Shown here one piece after another: positions 52,301-63,795 of a stretch of 64,000 nucleotides of DNA. The DNA comes from Adiantum capillus-veneris (Eukaryota > Streptophyta > Polypodiopsida > Polypodiales > Pteridaceae): contig CM043958.1 in the NCBI GenBank assembly GCA_014529385.2, forward strand, positions 89,549,025 to 89,613,024, written 5' to 3'. Under the pieces are notes generated by a model. That model was not told the origin of the DNA. It worked only from the letters and a program-made list of their open reading frames with translations, and searched no databases. The position numbers and the translations under genes are program-made. Numbering within the stretch: the first letter of the stretch is position 1; each line of letters starts with the position of its first letter.

Positions 52301-53671
52301 ACCCAGAGAGGCCACTTGGTTGGGAGTAGGCCTCATATTTCTTGGGGTCCCATGGCAGCAGGTCCAACGCACTCTCTAGGTGACTGGCTAGAGTTCACAG
52401 GTTTGTCAGAGGAGGTGCAGGCTGTCCAGCTACAGGGCATGAGAGGGGTTCAGAGCATGTGTTAGGACATCTCAGAGTCAGTTCCAGCTGAGTGGCTCAC
52501 GCCTTTCGAGCCAGTAGCACCCCGTTGGATGGGAGCCTTCACACGACTGGAGGTTCTCATTTCAGTCAGGGCTTGCTCTGAGAGTGTCCCAGCCCTGTTC
52601 TTCGAGCTTCAGGGTGGGGGACGATTACAGCGAGTTGCAGTAGAGGCCCCGCAGGTAGCAGAGTGCTGTTTCCAGAGGATCCGAGTTGTGGGCATCTGTG
52701 GGAGGACTTGCGTCATAGACTCTGACCCAGCAGCTCTTGAGACAGGACACTGGAGGCTATAGGCTTGGGAGTGCTGTCCACTGGCACGAGTACAGTGGGA
52801 TCCTGGTGAGTGGCTTTGGAGGGACCCCTTCTCTTCTGCAGACCGCCAAGGAGTCCCTTTCTTTCAGTACACTGTTCGGCTTGGACGTCATATACTTGCA
52901 GCACAGAGAGAGGCCCGCCCTGCTGCAACACGTCATTGGCAGGAGGAGGGCCTCACAGTTGAGTTCTTGGCAGCTTTTTGGCAGAGGCAATGGGACTCCA
53001 GACAGCCGAGGCGCGTCACTTTGTTCTAGTGGTTAGTTGCACACAGAGCCACATTAGTAGGGAGCTGGCTTGTGCATAGTGGTCTCTCGGCCGCATGTAC
53101 AACCTGGGACCAGGTGGTGGAGAGTCAGCGACAATGTCTTTGGGACTGTCCCTCGGCCCAGCAGGTATGGCTACGAGTTCTTCGGCTGATGCCTGCCCTC
53201 TCCACGGCTCGACAGTACACTTGGGGGGAAGCGGCTTGGTCCACCCTCACGGGCCCGGCACTTCAGTTTTAGCTATCTTCCACCAGCAGGATGATAGTGA
53301 TACAGGGGGGGCGACCTACACTCCAGCCTGCGACAGACCTTACTCCACAGGAGTGGTGCAGTGAGAGAGAGGAGTGTTGGGAGCTCATCAGCGGCCTAGC
53401 TCTCTGGTTCATCTGGCGGGCCCATTGTTTCCGCATCTTTGAGGCTCGCCCTGTGCCACCAGCAGAGACTGTTCGTGACTTTTGGCTGGAGCTGATCCAT
53501 ACTCTCAGAGGACAGCTTGAGGGACTACAGGGCAGCTCCGATCGCATGCGGGAGCGCCGCGAGGCTTTCCTTTCACTCTGGCGCCCTGGGCCTTTCTACA
53601 CCATGGTCCAAGGGGTGCTCAGATGGCACTACTGTCCACCTGTGTGGCTCTTCCCTCCTCCTATCTCTTGA
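49318..53671 (+). pseudogene. LINE-A ORF2: endonuclease, reverse transcriptase, zf-RVT
   Basis: Starts MRIVSWNVQGLG (endonuclease motif 1), then LMLQEHHLSESRIRR, WCVGGDFNMLEDP, LSRIDRFYTSD and SFSDHAPVILT. A frameshift lies in a T7 run at about 50,239-50,245. RT follows: DSMSEGLIYLIPKEGG, WRPITILNSAYKILAKAVSL, QTGFVKERSILDNIF, LLDFEKAYDRVDWDFL, RQGCPLAPFLFLFYAEAMS, catalytic FADD at 51,458-51,469, and YLGCQVG. The C-terminus has SQGGLGIIDPAQQ and a zf-RVT block ESQRQCLWDCPSAQQVWLR. Stops: TAG 49,360, 49,543, 50,285, 52,241, 52,463, 52,760, 53,027, 53,270 and TGA 50,543; none is TAA. Catalytic residues remain. Confidence 0.92.
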
Positions 53672-53906
53672 TTTAGCCCCATTGTATATATGCTGTTTTT
53701 TCATTGGGAGAGTCTCCCCATCATGCTTGTTGTAGCCCTCTCTTGCAAAGGTGGATGTAGCCCTATGGGCAGTTTTCATTAACTAATAGAAGGATCTTTT
53801 TCTTGGAAAAAAAAAAAAGTCTTCTTAAATGCAGATTGCAAGTCAAGTACCTAAGCACCTATCCCAAGAACCCAAGTACTCAAGAACCTAAGTATCCCAA
53901 GAACGT

Positions 53907-54245
53907 GTTAGGGCTAGACTTACACCACTTACTGCTTCACATAGGTCTAGGGCATACTTGTACGGCTAGTATGTCTCCAGGCTGGCCACCCATAGTCTAG
54001 GTTGTACATGGTCCGGCCGCCCACTTTGTCCGGGCGCCCTCATATTTTATTTGTTGCTTGTTGGGTCGTGGGGGATTTTCCAGGCATTGCCCTACCTCCC
54101 CTTAACACCTATTTATAGGGCCAGGGGGGTACCCACTTCCACATCTCATCTCACAGAGATCATATTGATTGTGTATTGGGTCTTTTGCTCATGGTAGTCA
54201 CGGGGGTTGATCGCCCCCTCTTCACCATATCTTGCGTTTGTGGTC

Positions 54246-54288
<43 letters not shown>

Positions 54289-56256
54289 GCACACGCGCAT
54301 TCTCACATGGTATCAGCAGCTTCCGACTCGATGATCCAAGGGCGCATCTCCGCATCAGGCTTTCTACCCAAGGGATCAACAATAGCTAGTGCTTTTGTAA
54401 AGGAGCACAGATCTGCCAGTGTTTTTGCATGCACCAGGCAAGCGATGGAAATCTGCGTTTTTTTGTCGTAGGAGAACCTCCTCAACCTGCGTTTTTGCAT
54501 TTACACCTGGCGTTTTTGCTTCTGGCTGCCAGCGCTACTGTTTTTGGGCAATTTCGTTGCGAAAACCTCCTCCTTCCATTAGCGTTTTTGGCTGCCATCT
54601 TCATTTTTGGACAGCTGCTGCGTTTTTGGAGCAGAGGGGCGCTCAACTTTGCTCCACTAGATCTTGCCTACGACACACGGCCTTGCATCTGGTACATTAC
54701 CGGTCAAAATCCTCTTCAGATCTACTGATTTCAGCCATAAACACTTGCTGTTTTGTCTGTTTTCAGCCCACCTTGGGTTATGACATTGATTCCCCACCCT
54801 CCCCACGCCCTCTGCACTCCTCCAGACCATGCCGGGAGCGTATGAGCATGCTGAAAATCGCTGGACAGCAACGTTTTCATCACCTCGTAGTTGCGTTTTT
54901 GGGCGGACAGCAACCACTTGGCTTGTGTTTTTCACATAGGATGAAGTTACCTCCTGCCAGGACACCATCCGGTGGTGGTCCATGCGCTGATGCGGTCTCT
55001 AAGTGACTGTTGGAGTACACGGTATCTTTGACGTCGGCTTGATCATCTACGGGCGTATAATCCTTGGGAGATCCACTCATTCCAGCCATCATTTGGCGGT
55101 TGCGCACTCCAGAGGGGGTGGTGACTTGTGGTTTGTTTTGGACACACCTATGCACTCATCAGAGGAGTTCACACAAGATATGGCCATGCTCATGGCATAT
55201 GGGATTCCGACTTTCCTAGAGAAGACACCACCGTCTTGGGTGGACAGAGGGGCGCTCAACTTTGCTCCACTAGATCTTGCCTACGACACACGGCCTTGCA
55301 TCTGGTACATTACCGGTCAAAATCCTCTTCAGATCTACTGATTTCAGCCATAAACACTTGCTGTTTTGTCTGTTTTCAGCCCACCTTGGGTTGTGACATT
55401 GATTCCCCACGTAAGATCACTTGCTTACATAGGAGTATCTACATGGACTTAGGGAGAGGATCTTGGATCTCTTCTTGGACAGGTTCATTGCTTGGATCTA
55501 CAGACTGGAGTGGGACTTCAGTTCTTTAGACTCTCTTGGAGAGTTTACCCGCGAGATGCGGGAGATCAGGCATCCCGCAACTACATCTGGAGTCACCCAG
55601 ATCTTGGCTTGGATGGTAGTGCAGTTGCTCTTCTACACTTCTGATCATTTGGATTGCTACCTTGCGAGTTGCTTACACTCACCCTCGGTAACCTTACAAC
55701 AGACTTATCCCCCAACTTGGGCAGTAGGCCACTCCCAGCTCATTCACATTGAGAGCCAAACCGAGATGCAGTTTGGTGGCGTTGTTGGCGCGGATTCTGT
55801 TTTGGTTGACACCAGAGGATTGGAGACAGGAGATATAGGCAAGACGGCGCAGGCAGATTGGTCTGGCCTTTCCTCTTCTCAGAGGTTCTTCACAGCGCAT
55901 ACTATTCAGTCTGGCTTCCCTTCTTCATATAGGATGATTACGGTGTAGACAGCTTGGTCTAACCACACCTCTTCTCAGAGGCCCTTCACATCGCAGACTC
56001 TTGAGTTTGGCTTTCCCCTCATCTTGGATTACCCTACCTACTGACAAGCCTACCTCCCCTTGGGCACCTATTAATAGGGCCAGGGGGGTACCCACTTCCA
56101 CATCTCATCTCACAGAGATCATACTGATTGTGTATTGGGTCTTCTGCTCATGGTAGTCATGGGGGATTGATCGCCCCATCTTCACCATATCTTGCATTGT
56201 GGTCTATTGTCTCTCTCTCTCTCCTCTCTCACGCTTCCGCACAACGCAGTCTCATA
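53907..56256 (+). mobile_element. Non-autonomous LTR retrotransposon NA1
   Basis: The 5' LTR (53,907-54,306) starts TGTTAGGGCTAGACTTAC, contains TATTTATAGGG and a CT run, and ends TCTCACA. The primer-binding site TGGTATCAGCAGC follows at once. The 3' LTR is reduced to its last 210 bp (56,046-56,256). The 1.7-kb interior has no protease, RT, RNase H or integrase. It shares its order with NA2, including FDVGLIIYGRIILGRSTHSS and FTQDMAMLMAYGIP, and a possible gag-like piece ILDLFLDRFIAWIYRLEWDF. A 160-bp block (GCGCTCAACTTTGCTCC...) occurs twice, 613 bp apart, only in NA1. The element sits just before the gag start of a gypsy host. Confidence 0.75.
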
Positions 56257-56569
56257 GAACCCAAGTATCCCAGTACTCAGTGCATGGTCATCACCAGAAG
56301 CGGAATGGATACTTTGCATGAAGGTGATGAGAGTGGAGTTGGAGGAGAAGTCTCTACACCAGGAGGATTGTTCCCCGATCCTCCTCCATCCCCACCTACG
56401 CCACGGATTGTACCAAGCCCTGTGGAGACTTTGGTCAAGTCGATGATGGAGATGAAGCTACAACAAGAGGCTCATCGTGCCGCCATGGATAGAGATTGTG
56501 AAGAAAGAAGGGCAACTATGGAGCTTGAGCGTGAGCAAGCACGCGAGGCTCAAAGCTATTAGTTACTCA

Positions 56570-57873
56570 CCACACCACCTATGGTAGTAGAGGCACTATT
56601 CTAGACAATCTGTTTCATCCAGAGGATGAGAGAGCTGCCTCCCGACATACTTAATTTCAGGGCTTTTGAGGTAGCTATACAACTATTAGAGAGTGGGCAT
56701 GAGAGAGCATGGTACTCACAGGTGAGAGCATGGTTTGAGGCACATGGTCTTGATATGGAGAGTCTACCACCCTTCCAGTACGACCCTTACTCATCCTATG
56801 TTCCACCTCTCTCGCAGCGAGAGGAACTTGGTGTTGAGACAAGACCTTTGGCAGCTATACATCAGGAGGGTCTGGGAGTCACCGGGCTTGGGGACGAAGA
56901 TGTCAGACTATAGAGACCAGTTCCTTACTATACTACCTGATGGGTACATACAGAGACCACGCTACATGGACACATACATGCCACATAGCTTGCGGGTGGC
57001 GATTGGTCAGTTGAGAGTGGCATCACACATGCTAGAGATTGAGACTGGGAGAGACACTGTTGTCCTCGGAGACGAGCGAGTCTGCAGGGAAGAGCGAGTC
57101 TGCAGAGCATGCACAGAGGAGGTGGAGAGCGAGGAGCATTTTGTGTGTCGATGCAGCGCATATGCTGAGATCAGAGGCAGGTATGAGGCTTTATTAAGAG
57201 GGCAGCCCACTCTCCGAGAGATCATGGACTTTCGAGATTAGAGAGAGCTAGGGCGTTTGTTATTAGAGATACAGAGCCACCGGGACACACTACTACAGAC
57301 ACACGTAGCTACACAGACAGAGGATAGACAGTTGCAGCTCACAGACTTCTTTCAGAGAGTTACAGGCCCCCCCCCCCCGAATCACTCCCACATGCCGACG
57401 CGAGCCGAGCTAGACGACGACCACGAGTCAGTAGCTACAGGGGGGTTAGCCTCCACCATCGACAAATCGAGGAGATCGGGGCCCGAGAGCGCCATGCCAC
57501 TGAGGAGCGAGTGGCTCAGATGAGGGTCGACCCTGCAGCTTTCATAGGGGCAGCCCTGGCACCAGACCCGCCCATGTACCACATATTACACCCCCCATTA
57601 GTACGGATGGAGCTAGATAGCTTGATGCACTCTCATGATTGTACTACCCTGAGCATATAGACATGCACATACTGCCAGAGATAGAGCTCCATCCCCTCCT
57701 CAGATATCCCTTGGATATATCACCATCACCATCTCCAGTACATCACTACTTATTACCAGTTCAGTTTAGTTTTGTATCAGTTTTGTTTCATTTGTCTCTC
57801 CGATAGACGGATGACATGCACACCATGTATATTTGATTTGTCTCATAGGCCGATTTCGGCTTGACACAGACGT

Positions 57874-57879
<6 letters not shown>
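56570..57879 (+). pseudogene. LINE-B copy 3, 3' part
   Basis: Plus-strand frames encode LPPDILNFRAFEVAIQLLES, WYSQVRAWFEAHGLD, then HSLRVAIGQLRVASHMLEIE, a Cys/His motif CRACTEEVESEEHFVCRC (C-x2-C-x9-H-x3-C) and a tail LQLTDFFQRVTGPPPPNHSH. The tail matches copy 2 (RPVTDFFRADTGQPEELLP) and the Cys/His motif matches copy 1. It is the least damaged copy of this C-terminus. The element ends ACGTAAAAAA before a CT run at 57,880. Its RT is missing. Confidence 0.8.
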
Positions 57880-57908
<29 letters not shown>

Positions 57909-58265
57909 AGCATTTTCAACGCGCGTGGCTCACACCCTCTCTGTTGCTCACTCTCACATGGTATCAGTCACCAAGTTGTGGTGAATGTGCAACGATCTCA
58001 CCTCCTAAGCCAAGCGCTAGTAGAACTGCACCATCCATCGCGAGAACCTGCAAAATTTTCAGCCTAGCGTTTTTCAACAACCTAGCGTTTTTGCAAGTGC
58101 CTTGCGTTTTTGCATCTCCTGGCCTCGATCTGCATCTTCACTACAGGTGCTACTCTCTCCTTGCCAGAGATCGCACCAAATCTGCCCCAGATCAGCCTTG
58201 CGTTTTTTGCAGGCAGATTTGTGTTTTTGACTTGCTGACGTTTTTGGTGCGCGTGGCTCACACCC
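57880..58265 (+). repeat. NA-family LTR end, primer-binding site and internal fragment
   Basis: CT run, then GCGCGTGGCTCACACCC...CTCTCACA followed by TGGTATCAGTCACC at about 57,959, the same LTR-end plus primer-site arrangement as NA1 and NA2. The following 300 bp have the GCGTTTTTGC-rich texture of the NA interior. GCGCGTGGCTCACACCCTCT recurs at 58,249, so the fragment is itself framed by a direct repeat. Confidence 0.55.
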
Positions 58266-59004
58266 TCTCCGTTGGTCACTCTTACAAACGCATAGCGGCC
58301 GAAGAAAATCGAGCGGCTATGGAGTTAAGAGCGAGAGACGCAGAGGGACCAACGCATGCAGGAGTTGGTCCTACAGGTACTCTCCATGAAGAGCCACTTA
58401 AGGAGGCCGGCGAGTCATCATGTAGCACAGGTAGAGGCGACGACTCCAACACTCCAGTCACTTAGAAATTGACGTTCAGTAAGTATGATGGTAAGATGGA
58501 TGCTTGGTGTGATTCATTCTTAGTTGCATCAATTTAATGCTTACTTTGCGACTAACAAGAAAACCAGCAACAGTAAAATTTTGATTGCTGTCATGTATCT
58601 AGGGGGTGATGCCACTAATTGGTATCAAGCTTGGCAGGAGTCACAATTGGCTGAGCATCTTGAGCATGCCGAGGAAGGTGTACCCCTCTCTTTCAGTTGG
58701 GTCGACTTTCAAGACAAGCTCAAGGCTCGCTTTATGCCACCGCAGTACCTAGATCGATTAAAAGAAGATTGGCGTGGTCTCAAGTAAAATATCACTCCTG
58801 TTATATCTTTTTCTAACCGTATTTTGCAGATTGGCGTAAAATTGCGTAAATCGGATGAGGATCTCAAGGAGGCTTTCTTCTTTGGGTTGGACGAGTACAT
58901 CAAGTTCGATGTGTGAGTCTTCAACCCTACGGACTACAATGACGCCGTCAGAATCGCTCTAGCACAAGATATGAAGCACAACAAAGGTAAGCCGAAAGAA
59001 AATA

Positions 59005-59006
<2 letters not shown>

Positions 59007-59059
<53 letters not shown>

Positions 59060-61992
59060 CCACAAACGCTTGATATGGTGAAGAGGGGGCGATCAGCCTC
59101 CCATGACTACCATGAGCAGAAGACCCAATACACACTAACCAAATGAGATCTGTGATCTGTGGAAGTGGGTACTCCCCTTGTCCCATAAATAAGGGGAGGT
59201 AGGGCAATGCTTGGAAAAAATCCCCCACAACCCAACAAGAAATAAATGAAATATAAAGGTGCCCGGACAAGGTGGGCGGCCGGATGATGCAGTCTAAATG
59301 CATATGCAAAGGGTGGCGAACCCGAAGGCACACTAGCCGTACAAGTATTCCCTAGACCTTTGAAGCAGCAGAGTGGTGTAAGTCTAACACCCCCTCTCAG
59401 CACCTGATGTTGAACAAACTGCGTGAAGCCGAGAATGTGAGGCAAATGATGAAGATGTCTGCTGCGATGTCCACTGAAGGACAATACTTTGGCGAACCCG
59501 CGAGTGTAGCAACAGTTTGGGGTGTCACAACCACCAAGAAATCTCCATGGTAAAGTGCCGTCACGAGCAGTGTAGTAAAGTGCTGTACTCCGCCGATACA
59601 GGTTGAAGATACTACGTGAAGGTTCCGAATTGAGTGTGAAAGCAACAAAAGAAGTGCAATAGACCTGCAAGTGTCGTGCCCAATAGGATCTGTGGTGTTT
59701 GTAGTCAAACTGTCTGGAGAAAATGGTGAAGCCCATGAACCGTCATGAGAATGATCGGAAGCCTGTCAATGCATGAACCTCCAACCCAGTGTGGCGAGGT
59801 AGCTAAGCTATGTAATACTCAAGGAAGGCCAGATGTAAGAATCTGCATCGTAAACGTCTTGCGAATCAAGGAAAGCTAGACTAAACAGTCTGTAATTTAG
59901 AAGCTATCGTAAGCTACAGCAGTCCTCGAGAGATCGCATGGATCACCACCGGATGGTGTCCTGTCAGTAGGTAGGGTAATCCTAGATGAGGGGAAAGCTA
60001 GACTCAGCAGTCTGCATTGTGAAGGGCCTCTCAGAAGAGGTGTGGTCAGACCAAGCTGTCTGCACCGTAATCATCCTTTATGAAGAAGAGAAGCCAGATT
60101 GAGAAGTCTGTGCTATGAATAACATCTGAGAAGAGGAAAGTCCAGACCAAAGTGTCTGCGCCGTCTTGCCTGTATCTCATGCCTCCAATCCTCCGGTGTC
60201 AACCAAAAACACAATCCACGCCAACAATGCCACCAAACCGCAACTCGGTGTGGCTCTCAATGTGAATGAGCTGGGAGTGGCCTACTGCCCAGGTAGGGGG
60301 ATAAGAGGTTACCGAGGGTGAGTGTAAGCAACTCTAAAGGTAGCAATCCAAATGATCGGGAGTGTAGAAAAGCAATTGCACTACCATCCAAGCCAAACTC
60401 CGAGTGACTCGGATGTAGTCGTGGGATGCCTGATCTCCCGCATCTCGCGGGTAAACTCTCCAAGAGAGTCCAAAGCACTGAAATCACACTCCAGTCTGTG
60501 GATCCAAGCAATGAACCTGTCCAAGAAGAGATCCAAGATCCTCTCCCTAACTCCATGTAGATGCTCCTATGTAAGCAAGTGATTGGACGTGTCGAGGTCA
60601 AGTGGTAAGTGTCTGTCCACCAAAGATGGTGGCGTCTTCTCTTTGAATTTCGGAATCCCATATGCCATGAGCATGGCCATATCTCGTGTGAACTCCCCTG
60701 ATGAATGCAATGTGCATAGGTATGTCCATAGCAAACCACAAGTCACCACCCATGTGGAGTGTGCAACCGCCAAATGATGGCTGAAATGAATGGATCTCCC
60801 AAGGATCGTACGTCCGTAGATGATCAAGCCGACGTCAAAGATATCGTGTAGTGCAGCAGTCACTGAGAGACCGCACGAACCACCTCCAAGGGGTGTCCTG
60901 TCAGGAGGTAACTTCATCCTCTGTAAAAAAAACAAACCAAGTGTCTGCTGTCCACCCAAAAACGCAACTGCGAGGTGATGATAACGCTGCTGTCCAGCGA
61001 TTTTCAGCGTGCTCGTACGCTCCCAGCAGGATCCGGAGCGATGCAGAGGGTGTGGGGAGGGTTTCTCTATGTGTGTACAGCCGTCGGAGGGCTGAAACAG
61101 AGGAAAAAAACAGCAGGTGTATATGGCGGAAATCTGTAGTAGATGAAGAGGATTGTCGACTGCAACGCATCGGATGCGAAGCCGTGTGGGAAAGCAAGAT
61201 CCATGTGGGCCAAGCTGAGCGCTGCCCCCCTCTGTGGAAAACGCTGCGAGAAACGCCAGAGATGGCCAAAAATGCAGGTAGGGGGAGGGATATTCCAATG
61301 ACGAAAATGCCTCAGAATTGTAGCGCTGGCAGCCAAAAGCAAAAACGCTGGCTTGATTTGCAAAAACGCAGGTAGAGGGGAGTCCTCCGTGACAAAAAAG
61401 GCCTGTTTCTTCGCGTGCCTGGTCATTGCAAAAACGATGGCAGATCTTGTAGAAAACGCTGACGCTTTCCAAAAACGCTAGCTGTTGCGATCCCTTGGGA
61501 GGAGAACTTGATGCAAAAGCGCCTCTTCCATGGAGAGCTTGAAGCTGCTGATACCATGTGTATTGGCGACTGATACCATGTAAGAGTGCGCGTGTGCGGA
61601 AGCGTGAGAGAGGGGGGGGAGAGAGAGACAATAGACCACAAATGCAAGATATGGTGAAGAGGGGGCGATCAGCCCTACATGACTACCATGAGCAGAAGAC
61701 CCAATACACAATAACCAAATGAGATTTGTGATCGGTGGAAGTGGGTACCTCCCTTGCCCCATAAATAGGTGCCCAATGGGAGGTAGGGCAATGCCTGGAA
61801 AAAATCCCCCACGACCCAACAAGAAATAAATGAAATATGAAGGCGCTCGGACAAGGTGGGTGGTCGGCCCAAAAGTGGGCGGCCGGACGATACAGTCTAA
61901 ATGCATATGCCAAGGGTGGCCAACCCGAAGGCACACTAGTCGTACAAGTATGCCATAGACCTGTGCAGCAGTAGAGTGGTGTAAGTCTAACA
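59007..61992 (-). mobile_element. Non-autonomous LTR retrotransposon NA2
   Basis: Minus orientation. The 5' LTR spans 61,992-61,579 (TGTTAGACTTACACC...ACTCTTACA), with the primer-binding site TGGTATCAGTCGCC next to it. The 3' LTR spans about 59,391-59,056 after the polypurine tract GAGAGGGGG (59,400-59,392), and its outer end has turned into a GA run (59,007-59,055). The 2.2-kb interior contains an open minus-strand frame of about 350 codons (60,567-61,631) without any recognised domain and no pol genes. It is inserted between the gag core and zinc knuckle of gypsy element G. Confidence 0.8.
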
Positions 61993-62099
61993 TCAAGTAC
62001 CCCTCAAGATAGAATGGTAAGACCAACGGTAAGAACAATGGTAAGCGTAACGTAATTCTTCTTCTTCTCAATCTTCCTCTAACCCAGAACACAAAACTT

Positions 62100-63795
62100 T
62101 CACAATGATAGTAAAGGAAAGGCTAAAACTCAGGACACCCCTAAGTTGACGTTTGATGAAAAATCTGCTCAAGGAATCTTAGGAGGTTGGTTAACTCTTG
62201 AAGAACTCACCGAATTTGCAGAGGAAGGAAGATGTTTTGATTGTCACACTAAAGGTCACATAAAAAGAGTTTGTCTTAAGAAAGAACCTAAAGAACCCAC
62301 AGAATCCACATCATCTGTTAATGCAATCAGTGAGAACAATAATGTGTCCCAAATTCTAATGATCATACAGATAAGTCTCTCATGCATTGTTATGGTGATG
62401 TGGATAATCAATGCATTGTGATCTTGTTTGATTCGCGGGTAGGATGCATGATGTGATTAGTGACTCTCTCGTGAAGCGTGCACGTTTAGAAGCTCTTCCA
62501 ATAGATCCCATTGTGATCTCTGGATTTGCTCTTGGCATGAACTCTTCTTTCACGCATGAATGTCCTGATGTGACAGTGTTAGTTCAAAACGTCGGTTTTC
62601 GTCGTAAGTTTGTGATTTCTCCTCTCAAAGGATGTGATATGATTTTTGGCATCAAATGGTTTAAGGATTATAATCCACAAGTTAGTTGGAAAGAAAACAC
62701 AATCTCTCATATAGTCGAAGAGCATCTCTCGTGTTTCTTCGTTGTGACAAGGACATTCAATCTTTGCCATTAATCTCTCACTCTCATGTTTTGAAAGAGG
62801 ATACAACACGTAGTCTCACAGTCTCTCTCAACAATTTAGAAAAGAATTTGTCAATGCATGAAAAGGAATCTCTTTCAATTATTCCTTCTCCTAAGCACGA
62901 CACACATTTTTTGCATGATAGAGATTTGATTGTTCGTAAGGATCATCAAGCCTTCAAGTTGCTCCAGTCTGTACCGAGTACACCTTGGGGTCAACGTCAA
63001 GCTAGACGGTTCCAGTGTTGTGAGCAAACTGCAAGTTTGATTGATTGGCTCCTAGTAAAGCTAACCCAATTGCAGATACAATTAGTCACGCAACACCGAT
63101 CTTGGCTCTCGAGTCGAGGTCCACAATACCCATTCAGGACGTATTTTTGGTTCGCATGATTAGTCAATATGCATTGTTCGAGTCTCTCATTCATGACAGT
63201 CTCTTGTATTTTCGTCACCGTCTTTATGTGTTACCTTCTCATAGGAACTCCATATTGCACGATGCACATGATTCACTCAGGGATGAGCAAAGATGCATGA
63301 AGATCACGAAAAGATAAAGAGTTGGCATTCAAGGCAAACACAATGTTTCACCATTCTAGGTCGAAAAGTCAAGTTTAGATCACACCTTTGGCATATATTT
63401 GGTGAATGGTTTTGCACTCCGCTGCACTGTTCATGTGCATTTTATGCACACTCGTTTACGAAGCATGGTCTTTTTTCAGTCACTCGACAAGGAACAGATG
63501 TGTGGATGATTTTGTGTTTGAAGTGGTTTCAGGGATATTCCTCAAAGGAGATTCTTGAAGAAGGTGAACCCCACATCGTAGACGAAGTTGAAGGATTGGA
63601 GCCGAAGCAGATGTTTTGTGTCGCTTTCGGCATGGCCCAAAGAAGCAAGCATTGTAGACTTTCCGGAAGTTCAAGTATCGCGGGACCCACGTAGCAGAGT
63701 GGGCCGGCAAAGAGTCCTTCGCAGACTCCCAAGAGTTGTTGGCGGACTATATGGAAGCCATACAGCTCGGTACCAATACCTCACCTTGAAAAGGG
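62100..63795 (+). pseudogene. Gypsy (host element G): knuckle, protease, RNase H, integrase, chromodomain-like end
   Basis: In order: LTFDEKSAQGILGGWLTLEE, zinc knuckle RCFDCHTKGHIKRVCLKK (62,230-62,285); a protease segment with a DSR where D-S/T-G is expected (near 62,430), then FVISPLKGCDMIFGIKWFKD and YNPQVSWKENTI; then directly RNase H end HDRDLIVRKDHQAFKLLQS and SKANPIADTIS, and integrase zinc-binding residues ILHDAHDSLRDE. The RT and most of the integrase core are deleted. At 63,560-63,790 are EPHIVDEVEG and FRKFKYRGTHVAEWAGK, ESFADSQELLADYMEAIQL, a chromodomain-like tail that marks a chromovirus lineage. Confidence 0.75.

Larger units (their letters stand above)
48020..53814 (+). mobile_element. 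LINE-A, full-length L1-like retrotransposon
   Basis: Bounded by an 18-bp target duplication AAAAGTCTTCTTAAATGC at 48,002-48,019 and after the poly-A at 53,815-53,832. The 5.8-kb element has a GC-rich, C-homopolymer 5' region (48,130-48,460), ORF1, ORF2 and a 3' tail AACTAATAGAAGGAT... poly-A. Because both ends and the duplication are visible, it is a complete insertion despite stops and one frameshift. A 5'-truncated relative lies at 17.9-18.9 kb. Confidence 0.9.
56284..58990 (+). pseudogene. Gypsy (host element G) gag, interrupted
   Basis: ATG at 56,284 (MVITRSGMDTLHEGDESGVG) opens a gag N-terminus with an EERRATMELEREQAREAQ coiled tail. A LINE-B copy and an LTR fragment then interrupt, and gag resumes at about 58,290 (AAEENRAAMELRARDAEG) with the gag core: LTFSKYDGKMDAWCDSF, HQFNAYFATNKKTSNSKILI, YLGGDATNWYQAWQ, SWVDFQDKLKARFMPPQYLD, AFFFGLDEYIKFDV and IALAQDMKHNKGK. 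Stops include TAA at 58,785 and TGA at 58,915. It ends in a GA run where NA2 is inserted; the zinc knuckle resumes at 62.2 kb. Confidence 0.75.

Noticed and set aside
60567-61631. A 354-codon protein gene starting inside the NA2 LTR
   Set aside because: The frame starts within the LTR and crosses the primer-binding site. The equivalent frame in NA1 is broken, so I describe it as part of NA2 and do not call a gene.
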